NCBI GenBank assembly: GCA_963708625.1
Contig: CAVPSV010000004.1
Location: 1,364,001-1,428,000, forward strand
Length of the DNA stretch: 64,000 bases
Source: DASXIF01 sp036498145
GTDB lineage: Bacteria; Actinomycetota; Actinomycetes; Mycobacteriales; Jatrophihabitantaceae
Direction: 5' to 3'
Each line of letters begins with the position of its first letter. Position 1 is the first letter of the stretch. The notes beneath the pieces were generated by a model. The model saw only the letters and a program-made list of their open reading frames with translations. It ran no database searches and was not told the DNA's origin. Below are positions 44,857-52,015 of this stretch, piece by piece. The position numbers were made by a program, and so were the translations under genes.

Positions 44857-47784
44857 ATGTCACGCGATTACACGCACGCCCCGCGCTCGGCCGACGCCGA
44901 GCGGGCTGAGGAACTCGCCGTTCCAGAACCGGAACTGGCGACCCCGACGCCGCATGCCGTCCCCGTGCCGGGCGTGGCTCGTGCCGCGCGACCGGTCGCG
45001 CGTAAGGCAGGCGCGGGCGCGGCGAGCGATCCGCTCGGGGGCACGGAGGCAGGTGCGGGTGTGGTGGCCGCGCTGCAGCGTCGCCGTGGCAAGGGTTCTC
45101 CGCTACCGAGCGACGTCGCGCGGCGTTTCGGCAAGCCGCTGGGTGTGGACCTGAGCGGCGTGAACGTGCACACCGACGGCGAGGCCGACGGACTGTCCCG
45201 CGAGGTGGGCGCGACCGCATTCACGCACGGCAGCGATGTCTATTTCACCAAGGGGACCTACAACCCGGGCTCGGCGGCCGGGCAGCGACTGCTCGCGCAC
45301 GAATTGGCGCACGTCGCACAGAACGCGTCCGGGAAGTTCTCGCAAGCCGGCGGCACCACCATCGGCCGCGCGGACGACCCGGCCGAAGCTGCCGCCGACA
45401 GCACGGCGGACCGCGTGATCACCGCCTTGCAACGCACGACGGCGACCCCGGCGGAGTCCGATCTCGAGGCGGCGTCGGCGGAGGGGGCTGGGGCCGGTGC
45501 GCTGCGCCGGTTGACCACCACCGAACTGATCGAGATGCACGAGGCGTTCATCGATGAGGCCGGCGGCGGCAAGGGCAAGAAGAAGAAGCAGAAGAGCCAG
45601 ACCGAGCAGCCGAGCCAGACCGAGGCGAAGGTCGAGGGCGGGACCGCGTCCGAGGGTGGCGAGTCTGAGTCCGAGGAGAAGAGCCAGACCGAGCAGCCGA
45701 GCCAGACCGAGGCGAAGGTCGAGGGCGGGACCGCGTCCGAGGGTGGCGAGTCTGAGTCCGAGGAGAAGAGCCAGACCGAGCAGCCGAGCCAGACCGAGGC
45801 GAAGGTCGAGGGCGGGACCGCGTCCGAGGGTGGCGAGTCTGAGTCCGAGGAGAAGAGCCAGACCGAGCAGCCGAGCCAGACTGAAACCGGCACCGGGGAA
45901 GAGATCAAGGCCGAGGAAGAGAACAAGATCGAGGACGAGACCGGGTCCGAGGCCGGCGGTGAGGCCGGCACCGGGGAAGAGAACAAGACCGGCGAAGAGA
46001 ACGAGACCGGCGAAGAGAACGAGACCGGGGAAGAGAACAAGACCGAAGACGAGATCGACGACGAACTCGAGCAGGATCCCGAGGTCGCGGCCGGCGGGAC
46101 CGGACCGGACCCGAACGAGGACGAACTCGGCGACGTCATCGCCGGCGCCGAGGAAGAACAGAAGGAGAAGGGCGCCGGAGACGACAAGGACTGGTTGGCC
46201 GCGGCCGCGCAGCCCGACGTGAAGGCCGAGGCGAACTCGGCGCAGGAGAAGCTCGCGCAACTCATCCCACCGCACCTGGATCGGATCGCCACGTACTGGC
46301 AGTTGATTCAGACCGCGGACAACATGCCCTCGGCCGACTCCTCGGGTTGGGCGGACGCTGCCGCCAAGCTCGGCGCGGAGATCAAGGCAAAGGTGAAGAC
46401 GGCCGGCGACAAGGCCGTGGGGCAGCCGCTCGGTGCGCAGTTCGGTGAGGAGATCGCGGGCGTCAGCGACTTCGCCGTCCTGATCAGCAAGTTGCAGAAC
46501 GAGCACTGGCGGTGCGTCGAGTACCTGAAGCGACAGGATTTCCCGGTGCACAACGACGGCAGCATGGATGGACCGAAGACGGCCGGCGGTGACTACGACT
46601 TCTCCAAGCGGGAGATCAAGGCCAACAACACCCCCGAGGAGCAGGAGACCGCGCAGGTCACCTTCCGCAACGGCCGGATGTACCGGGATTCGAAGTGGGT
46701 CAGCGACGAGGAAGAAGAAGCGCTGGCCACCAAGCCCGGCAAGAGCGCGGCGGCCAAGCCGACCGGCCCGAGGTTGGTTGACACCAATGCCAGTGTCACC
46801 GAGAAGGAGGGGCTGCACTGGGAGATGTTCGTGGTCAGCCGCGATGGCGGCTGGTACATGGATTCCCAGAAGGTCGGATTGACCGAGCATTCGAGCCTGC
46901 TCGGCGGCACCGATGCGGCGATGGGCGGCGAGGTCCGGGTGCGCAACGGCAAGATCGAGGAACTCACCAACAAGAGCGGTGCCTATGTCGCGGCATTGCC
47001 CGACGTAATGAGAGTGCTCGTCTCGATCAGCAGCCAGGGCGCCGTGATGAATTTCCCGGTATCCGGCTTCGGACTCGAACCCGGAAAGACCGCGGCCGAA
47101 TTGCTGGAAGAACAGGGTCTGACCGGAACGGTGAATCCGAAGGAGACGTACAACGGCCTCCTCAAGCAGGAGCCGTTCGCGCCGGTTATCAAGGAATTCG
47201 GTCAGACGCGCCTGCTCAAAGTCATCGAGGACGAGGGCTGGCGCACCGACGGAAAGTCATTGTTCAACTCGGCCGGCGCGAAGGTGAGCATGGCCCAAGC
47301 CCGTCAGCTGCTGACAGTGACACCCAAGGAGCGTTTCGAAGAGATCCATGCGGTCGCCGGATGGATGGAACTGGTGTTTCAGTTCGGCCAGCAGCGCGCG
47401 ATCGAGGTCATCGGCGCCGAAAACTGGCACGCGGAGGGTGGTTCCGTCGTCAACAAGGATGGCGACAAGGTGCCGCCGGCCGACGCGGCCGAGAAGCTGA
47501 AAGTCGATCCGAACGTCACGTACAACGCCATGAAGGATCTCTCCAGCGAATGGCGCGACCTGCTCAAGTACTTCGGCAAGGATCGCGTCGTCGCCGTTAT
47601 CCAGGCCAAGGGATGGCGCGTCCAAGAGGACGCCGTCTTCGACCGGAAGGGCGAGCTGGTGCGCGTCACCGACGCTCGCGCAAGGCTCCGCGGAAAGCCG
47701 AAGAAAACTCTTGCCGCGGAGGACGAGGAGAAGGAAAACCTGGCGCTCGGCTTGTCGACTGAGACTGCGGCACAGGAGGATTAG
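44857..47784 (+). CDS. DUF4157 protein, candidate eCIS-associated cargo/effector
   Basis: A 975-residue protein with no signal peptide. Residues about 79-155 are a DUF4157 domain: PLPSDVARRFGKPLGVDLSG, VNVHTDGEA, then a zincin-like LLAHELAHVAQ with HELAH at 148-152. DUF4157 is associated with cargo of extracellular contractile injection systems. Residues 246-343 are three perfect 29-residue repeats plus a partial one. A long acidic Glu/Thr region extends to about residue 430. Residues about 430-760 are a mixed domain of unknown fold. Residues 762-823, 824-885 and 886-947 are three diverged 62-residue repeats (each with an F-G-x-x-R-x-x-x-V-I core and a W). ATG 44857 follows CGGAG. The stop overlaps the next gene (TAGTG). 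Confidence 0.85.
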   Translation: MSRDYTHAPRSADAERAEELAVPEPELATPTPHAVPVPGVARAARPVARKAGAGAASDPLGGTEAGAGVVAALQRRRGKGSPLPSDVARRFGKPLGVDLSGVNVHTDGEADGLSREVGATAFTHGSDVYFTKGTYNPGSAAGQRLLAHELAHVAQNASGKFSQAGGTTIGRADDPAEAAADSTADRVITALQRTTATPAESDLEAASAEGAGAGALRRLTTTELIEMHEAFIDEAGGGKGKKKKQKSQTEQPSQTEAKVEGGTASEGGESESEEKSQTEQPSQTEAKVEGGTASEGGESESEEKSQTEQPSQTEAKVEGGTASEGGESESEEKSQTEQPSQTETGTGEEIKAEEENKIEDETGSEAGGEAGTGEENKTGEENETGEENETGEENKTEDEIDDELEQDPEVAAGGTGPDPNEDELGDVIAGAEEEQKEKGAGDDKDWLAAAAQPDVKAEANSAQEKLAQLIPPHLDRIATYWQLIQTADNMPSADSSGWADAAAKLGAEIKAKVKTAGDKAVGQPLGAQFGEEIAGVSDFAVLISKLQNEHWRCVEYLKRQDFPVHNDGSMDGPKTAGGDYDFSKREIKANNTPEEQETAQVTFRNGRMYRDSKWVSDEEEEALATKPGKSAAAKPTGPRLVDTNASVTEKEGLHWEMFVVSRDGGWYMDSQKVGLTEHSSLLGGTDAAMGGEVRVRNGKIEELTNKSGAYVAALPDVMRVLVSISSQGAVMNFPVSGFGLEPGKTAAELLEEQGLTGTVNPKETYNGLLKQEPFAPVIKEFGQTRLLKVIEDEGWRTDGKSLFNSAGAKVSMAQARQLLTVTPKERFEEIHAVAGWMELVFQFGQQRAIEVIGAENWHAEGGSVVNKDGDKVPPADAAEKLKVDPNVTYNAMKDLSSEWRDLLKYFGKDRVVAVIQAKGWRVQEDAVFDRKGELVRVTDARARLRGKPKKTLAAEDEEKENLALGLSTETAAQED
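45592..45884 (+). repeat. 87-bp coding tandem repeats in the DUF4157 gene
   Basis: Three consecutive 87-base copies (starting 45592, 45679, 45766) are identical or nearly so, and a fourth is partial (45853-45884). Each encodes 29 residues beginning KSQTEQPSQTEAKVEGG. DNA identity this high points to recent expansion or homogenisation; copy number may be misassembled. Confidence 0.95.
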
Positions 47785-48443
47785 TGCTGGCGCCGGCGCT
47801 CGACGCGTTGTTGCACGCCTCGGACCTGGACGAGCTGCAGGCCGCGTACCATCAGGTGGCGTCCGAGCTCAGCACCGACGACCAGCTGGAAGTGACCGCG
47901 GTGCTGGCCCGCTGGAGCGACGTGCAGGCGGTCGCGAACCTGCTGATGTACCCGGTGCTCATCCCCGCGCAGTCGCGCACGGATTGGCTGGTGCGGGGGT
48001 TGTCCGCGGAGCAGGCCTACCTACGTCTGGCAGCGGCCGTCGGCGTGGGGCAGTTGCCGGCCTCGCAGTGGACCGAGGACGACGTGGACATGCTCGTCCC
48101 GTCGTTGCTGCATCTGGTCGGTACCGACACCGACGTCACGGCGAGCCGCGCTGCGCTCAGCCTGGGCCCGCTCGTCCGGCCGATGGACGCACCGGAGATG
48201 GTGGCGCTGCTGGTACATCGCGACCGCGGTGTGCGTCGCAACCTCGAAGCCGGTCTGTTCCGGGTGGTGGGGTGCGATGGGCTCACCGCGCTGCTGGACG
48301 GCGGGTTCATGGACGACGAGACGGCGCGGGGAGCGTTGGAGGTGCTGGCCGAGGACGGCATCGACCTGAGCGTGCCCGCCGAGAAGCAGCCGCGACAACC
48401 AATGCTCGCCTACATCCCGAACTATTCCGATTGGATCGGGTGA
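47784..48443 (+). CDS. HEAT-repeat-like protein coupled to the DUF4157 gene
   Basis: A 219-residue, all-helical, acidic protein. The repeated pattern of paired helices (LLHASDLDELQAAYHQVA, VTAVLARWSDVQAVANLL, GLTALLDGGFMDDETARGALEVLAEDG) fits a HEAT/ARM-type solenoid. It ends MLAYIPNYSDWIG. No catalytic motif is visible. GTG 47784 overlaps the DUF4157 stop by one base, so translation is coupled. By analogy with effector loci, a chaperone, adaptor or immunity role toward the DUF4157 protein is possible. This is an inference from position only. Confidence 0.78.
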   Translation: MLAPALDALLHASDLDELQAAYHQVASELSTDDQLEVTAVLARWSDVQAVANLLMYPVLIPAQSRTDWLVRGLSAEQAYLRLAAAVGVGQLPASQWTEDDVDMLVPSLLHLVGTDTDVTASRAALSLGPLVRPMDAPEMVALLVHRDRGVRRNLEAGLFRVVGCDGLTALLDGGFMDDETARGALEVLAEDGIDLSVPAEKQPRQPMLAYIPNYSDWIG

Positions 48444-48454
48444 GACGGTTAGCC

Positions 48455-48673
48455 ATGCGCGACGAACCCGTGGACGGTCTGGACGACGAGCCGGTGCCCG
48501 AGCACCCCGCGACGTGGGAGAACGTCGTCGTGGGCGAGGTGAAGAAGCTGGCCGGCGAGGCGATCCGCGACAAGGACCTTGCCGAGCAGGGCGAGGAGCA
48601 GCTCGAGACGGCGCGCGAGGTCCGCGAGGAGTTCCGCGAGGAGCACGAATCCCCGCCGAATCCGCCGAACTAA
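48455..48673 (+). CDS. CsbD-like small acidic protein
   Basis: A 72-residue charged protein. The segment VVVGEVKKLAGEAIRDKDLAEQGEEQLETAREV resembles the CsbD stress-protein repeat (G-K-x-K-E-x-x-G-x-x-x-x-D-x-x-L-x-x-x-G), written here only in part: VKKLAGEAIRDKDLAEQG. CsbD-like proteins respond to general stress; function is unknown. An in-frame GTG at 48440 overlaps the previous stop (GGGTGA) and would add five residues, which would make this the third coupled gene of the unit. I prefer ATG 48455. Confidence 0.7.
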   Translation: MRDEPVDGLDDEPVPEHPATWENVVVGEVKKLAGEAIRDKDLAEQGEEQLETAREVREEFREEHESPPNPPN

Positions 48674-48689
48674 CCGGCGGCTGACGAGG

Positions 48690-49349
48690 TCAGCTCGCGG
48701 CAGCGGCCAGCGACTCGGCCGGGAAGCTCAGGCCGGTGTTGCTGTGGCACCGATAGCCGTTCGGGTTCTTCGCCAGGTACTGCTGGTGATAGTCCTCGGC
48801 GTAGAAGAACTCACCGGCTGGCGCAATCTCAGTTGTCGCCGGCGGGTAGCCGACCTTGGCCAGCTGGGCGTTGACCGCCGCTTTCGCCGTCTCCGCCGCC
48901 TGGCGCTGCGCCTCGGTGGTGTAGTAGATCGCCGATCGGTACTGGGTGCCGACGTCGTTGCCTTGGCGCATGCCCTGGGTCGGGTCGTGCACCTCGAAGA
49001 ACACCGACATCAGTTGCGCCAGACTCACCAGCGCGGGATCGAAGACGACGAGGACCGCCTCGGTGTGCCCGGTCAGGCCGGAGCAGACCTCGTCGTAGCT
49101 CGGATGCGGTGTGACACCGCCGGCGTAGCCCACCGCCGTCGTCCACACGCCGGGCGTCTGCCAGAAGATCTCCTCGGCGCCCCAGAAGCAGCCCAGGCCG
49201 AAGATGATCGTTTCCAGGCCGTCCGGGAACGGCGGCTTGATCGGCCGGCTGTTCACGTAGTGCGTGTCCGGCACGGTGAAGGTGTAGTCGGCATGGCCCT
49301 TGAGGGCGCGCTCCGGGGAGACCATTGCAGTCTTGCGCGAGAACAGCAT
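48690..49349 (-). CDS. msrA: Peptide methionine sulfoxide reductase MsrA
   Basis: Reduces methionine-S-sulfoxide in proteins. The 219-residue product has the catalytic GLGCFWGAEEIFWQ, then VGYAGGVTPHPSYDEVCSG, the HTEAVLVVFDP strand and the HDPTQGMRQGNDVGTQYRS loop. The C-terminal part YHQQYLAKNPNGYRCHSNTG contains the resolving Cys. Length and N-terminal extension (MLFSRKTAMVSPERALKG) match actinobacterial MsrA. It is convergent with the CsbD-like gene; its upstream side holds the intergenic repeats at 49394-49543. Confidence 0.97.
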   Translation of the reverse strand: MLFSRKTAMVSPERALKGHADYTFTVPDTHYVNSRPIKPPFPDGLETIIFGLGCFWGAEEIFWQTPGVWTTAVGYAGGVTPHPSYDEVCSGLTGHTEAVLVVFDPALVSLAQLMSVFFEVHDPTQGMRQGNDVGTQYRSAIYYTTEAQRQAAETAKAAVNAQLAKVGYPPATTEIAPAGEFFYAEDYHQQYLAKNPNGYRCHSNTGLSFPAESLAAAAS

Positions 49350-49393
49350 GCTTCGACATTACGAGCCCCCCGCAACACTTCTGCCTGCCCATT

Positions 49394-49543
49394 GCTCGGC
49401 TTGGGGTCGCTCCGCTCCTCGGGCCGCGGGCGGCCCTACGATTCCTATGGCTCAGCTCGGGGTCGCTCCGCTCCTCGGGCCCCGGGGGGCCCTGCGATGC
49501 TCACTCCGCCCTCGCCTCGCTGCGCCACTCCGCCCTCGCCTCG
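49394..49543. repeat. Duplicated 49-bp hairpin elements plus an 18-bp direct repeat
   Basis: Two 49-base copies (49394-49442 and 49450-49498) share the core GGGGTCGCTCCGCTCCTCGG and differ at about five positions. Each carries a hairpin (GGGCCGCGGGCGGCCC and GGGCCCCGGGGGGCCC). Then CACTCCGCCCTCGCCTCG occurs twice (49502-49519, 49526-49543). The block fills the msrA-DUF6191 gap and has no gene. It resembles REP-type intergenic elements. Confidence 0.8.
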
Positions 49544-49562
49544 GAAGACGTACCATCGGGCC

Positions 49563-49850
49563 ATGACCCAGTGGGGCCTCGACACCCTCTTCAACCCGGC
49601 CAAGCGCCATATGGATGAAGAGAAGAGGCGGCTGCAGTCCACCCGCGAAGAGGTAGGCGACAGCTCCGGCGGGCGCCGCATCGACCTCGAGTCCGGCAAG
49701 GTCAGCATCCCCAAGCACAAGGGCGACGAAGACGCCGAGGACGGCGCGCGTGACGAGGCGGGCGGTGCGGCGGCAACCACCACCACAAAGCCGGCGGCAG
49801 ACGAGTCACCGGCCCGCGCCCGGGCCCGCGCGCGCCGCGCCCGCAAGTAG
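49563..49850 (+). CDS. DUF6191-like small protein
   Basis: A 95-residue hydrophilic protein. The segment LFNPAKRHMDEEKRRLQSTREEVGD followed by RRIDLESGKVSI matches the DUF6191 pattern (short forms of which lack the membrane helix); written here in pieces, the key features are PAKRH, EE(K/R)RRLQ and DLESGKV. The tail is Ala/Arg-rich and disordered. Function is unknown. ATG 49563 directly follows the repeat block with little room for a ribosome site. A strong hairpin follows at 49928. Confidence 0.72.
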   Translation: MTQWGLDTLFNPAKRHMDEEKRRLQSTREEVGDSSGGRRIDLESGKVSIPKHKGDEDAEDGARDEAGGAAATTTTKPAADESPARARARARRARK

Positions 49851-49927
49851 CTGGTCGAGTAGTCAGCGGAGAAGTCAGCGCAGTACCGGCCGATCAGCCG
49901 GCGCGGCTCCGACGACCGTCAAGCACG

Positions 49928-49968
49928 ACGAAGCCCCCGGCAGGCGGGGGTTCCACCGGGGGCTTCGT
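49928..49968. terminator. 13-bp hairpin after the DUF6191 gene
   Basis: ACGAAGCCCCCGG (49928-49940) pairs perfectly with CCGGGGGCTTCGT (49956-49968) around a 15-base loop. It is the strongest terminator-like structure in the window, 78 bases after the stop. Confidence 0.85.
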
Positions 49969-50169
49969 ACGTTGTCGGCATCGGCTCGGTGAGCGGGGGT
50001 TTCCCCGAGACGACGCCGGCTATCGGTAGCGCCTGGCGAACTCAAGGTTGTTCCAGGCGTTCCCGATACTTGCTTCCGAACTGACTACGGTGTTTGCTTT
50101 CCGTTAAGTCAGCCAGTTCGTAGTTGGAAGTATGTCCGTGTGATCTGCGTTAAGTCAAGACCCGCGTAG
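49969..50169. other. Noncoding, AT-richer segment with inverted repeats
   Basis: It lies between convergent genes. TATCGG-tag-CGCCTGG (50021-50036) pairs with CCAGGCG-ttc-CCGATA (50053-50068), giving 13 paired positions with a 3x3 internal loop. A second, imperfect inverted repeat follows (CGAACTG near 50077 against CAGTTCG near 50115). CGTTAAGTCA occurs twice, near 50103 and 50148. No gene is seen. Confidence 0.6.
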
Positions 50170-50466
50170 TTAAGAACCTGGCGTCACGGACGGGTCCCAG
50201 CCCGCGCCGTGCGCCCGCTGGATCAAGTCGTTCAGCACCGGTCCGACCACCTGCGGGAACCCGGCCATCTGGATCGCGATGCTGAACCGGTCGCTGGAGA
50301 CCGTCGCCGCAGCGGGATCGGTCGGGTCCACCTGCATCCGCTCGCTGAGGGTGAGCACCTGGAACCCGATCCCGCGCGCGTTCAGGAACGCGCTCATCGC
50401 CGCGACCTCCTTGTCGTCCACTGTCTGCACGAACACCTGCCCGGCCAGCCACCCTGTCATGTCCAT
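50170..50466 (-). CDS. Unidentified small protein
   Basis: A 98-residue protein: MDMTGWLAGQVFVQTVDDKE opens with a beta strand, then a helix (AAMSAFLNARGIGFQVL), a polar stretch and a C-terminal helix (VVGPVLNDLIQRAHGAGW). The alternating pattern suggests a compact alpha/beta domain. No family is recognised and no signal peptide is present. ATG 50466 is preferred because GGAAGG lies nine bases upstream; an ATG at 50475 would sit on that ribosome site. It is divergent from the thioesterase gene, which it may share a promoter region with. Confidence 0.7.
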   Translation of the reverse strand: MDMTGWLAGQVFVQTVDDKEVAAMSAFLNARGIGFQVLTLSERMQVDPTDPAAATVSSDRFSIAIQMAGFPQVVGPVLNDLIQRAHGAGWDPSVTPGS

Positions 50467-50553
50467 ACCTGACATCCTTCCTTGGACATCACATCCTGGA
50501 CGGCGCGCGCCAGAAATCGCGCGCGGTCGGCACCGCAGGGAGGTGGATCGCCG

Positions 50554-51417
50554 ATGGCCGACCCCGACGCGGCGGAGTTCGCCGCGCACCCGTTCGACGT
50601 CGACACCGCCGTCGCCGGCGACGGCGCGGGCCGGTATGCCGCGACGGTGAGCGACCGGTGGGGACTGCTCGGCGCGGGTGGCGGCTTCGCCAACGGCGGA
50701 TACGTGCTCGCGCTGTGCCTGCGCGCGATGCGGCTCGAGGCGCGGCATCCCGACCCGCTGGCGGTGTCGGCCACCTACCTGTCCCGGGTCCGCTTCGGAC
50801 CGGCCTGGATCGATGTCGAGCTGATCAGGCACGGCCGCCGGCTCTCGAGCCTGCAGGCGAGCCTGGTGCAACCGGATGGCGGCCAGGCCAGAGAGCGGGT
50901 GCGGGTGATCGCGAGCTTCTGCGATTTGGCCGCGGCGACCGGCCGAACCGACGTGCGCAACACTCCGCCCGACCTGCCACCCGTGCACGAGTGCCAGGGG
51001 TTGGCCACGCGCGAGGATGTGCCGGGCTTCTCCCTGGCCGACCGCCTCGAGTTCCGCTACGTCGAGTTGCCGGGTTGGCGGCGCGGGTCGCCGCAGGGCC
51101 GCTTGCAGGACCAGTTCTGGATGCGGTTCGCACCGGACGAGCACGGCCGCGAACGGCACGCGGACACCATCGCACTGGCCGCCCTGGTCGACATGGCCAC
51201 GCCGCCCGTCATCGACCTCGGCGAGCGCGGATCGACCACGATCGAACTCAGCGTGCACGTGCGGGCCGTGCCAGCGCCGGGTTGGCTGGCCTGCCGCGCG
51301 TCGACGAGGCACCTCATCGACGGCTATCACGACGAGGACTTCGAGATCTGGGACAGCACCGGCGGGCTGGTCGCCCAGTCGCGCCAGCTGGCGGTCCTGG
51401 CAAGCCGCCGCGACTGA
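50554..51417 (+). CDS. Acyl-CoA thioesterase family protein (TesB-like double hotdog)
   Basis: A 287-residue protein with two hotdog domains. The first contains GGGFANGGYVLALCLRAM, the long central helix, and PLAVSATYLSRVRFGPAWIDV. The second contains MRFAPDEHGRERHADTIALAALVDMATPPV and TIELSVHVRAVPAPGWLACR. This is the layout of actinobacterial TesB-like thioesterases that hydrolyse acyl-CoA. A conserved Asp (LVDMATPP) fits the catalytic position of the family. ATG 50554 follows GGGAGGTGG. It precedes adk by 33 bases and may be co-transcribed. Confidence 0.85.
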   Translation: MADPDAAEFAAHPFDVDTAVAGDGAGRYAATVSDRWGLLGAGGGFANGGYVLALCLRAMRLEARHPDPLAVSATYLSRVRFGPAWIDVELIRHGRRLSSLQASLVQPDGGQARERVRVIASFCDLAAATGRTDVRNTPPDLPPVHECQGLATREDVPGFSLADRLEFRYVELPGWRRGSPQGRLQDQFWMRFAPDEHGRERHADTIALAALVDMATPPVIDLGERGSTTIELSVHVRAVPAPGWLACRASTRHLIDGYHDEDFEIWDSTGGLVAQSRQLAVLASRRD

Positions 51418-51450
51418 TCGCCCCGGGCGCGACCTCGGTATGGTCGCGGC

Positions 51451-52014
51451 ATGAACGTCCTGCTGATCGGTCCCCCCGGTTCGGGGAAGGGAACGCAGGG
51501 CGAGCGGCTGGCAGCCCGCCTCGGACTCGAGCACATCGCGGCCGGTGACCTGCTGCGCGCGGAGGTCGCTGCGCAGACGCCGCTCGGCCGTCGGATGGGC
51601 GAATTCATGCAGCGCGGTGACTTGGTGCCCGATCGAGTAGTGCTCAGCTTGCTGCTGCCAAAAGTGATCGCCGCCGCGGAGCAGAACGGCTATCTGCTCG
51701 ACGGGTTCCCCCGGTCCGTGCAGCAAGCGGTAGAGGCACGCTCACTGGCCGAACAGGTCGGCGCCGCTCCCGATGCGGTGATCTACCTGGACGCCCCGCG
51801 CGACGAGCTGATGCGGCGCATCCTGGAACGAGCCAAGATCGAGGGCCGGTCGGACGACAACCCGACCACCGTCGCCAACCGCCTGCAGGTCTTCGACGAG
51901 GCCACCCGACCGCTGGTCGATTATTACCGCGAGCGCGGACTGCTCAAGGTGATCGACGCGAACCAGGCAGAGGACGCGGTTACCGCTGACATCGTGGCCG
52001 CGCTGGCCGGGTGA
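51451..52014 (+). CDS. adk: Adenylate kinase, short (lidless) form
   Basis: Phosphorylates AMP with ATP to give two ADP. The 187-residue product has P-loop GPPGSGKGTQ, the AMP-binding segments AAGDLLRAEV and GYLLDGFPRS, and RILERAKIEGRSDDNPTTVANRL, in which the LID is the short form without zinc cysteines. adk normally lies beside secY in the ribosomal cluster. This copy is outside that context, so it may be the only gene relocated or a second one. Its stop is two bases from that of the convergent ligase gene. Confidence 0.95.
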   Translation: MNVLLIGPPGSGKGTQGERLAARLGLEHIAAGDLLRAEVAAQTPLGRRMGEFMQRGDLVPDRVVLSLLLPKVIAAAEQNGYLLDGFPRSVQQAVEARSLAEQVGAAPDAVIYLDAPRDELMRRILERAKIEGRSDDNPTTVANRLQVFDEATRPLVDYYRERGLLKVIDANQAEDAVTADIVAALAG

Positions 52015-52015
52015 G

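Noticed and set aside
45103..46890. 595-codon open frame on the minus strand
   Set aside because: Antisense to the DUF4157 gene; the repeat structure mirrors the sense repeats.
51451..52014. Shikimate or cytidylate kinase instead of adenylate kinase
   Set aside because: P-loop GPPGSGKGTQ, DGFPRS and RLQVFDEATRPL are specific for adenylate kinase.
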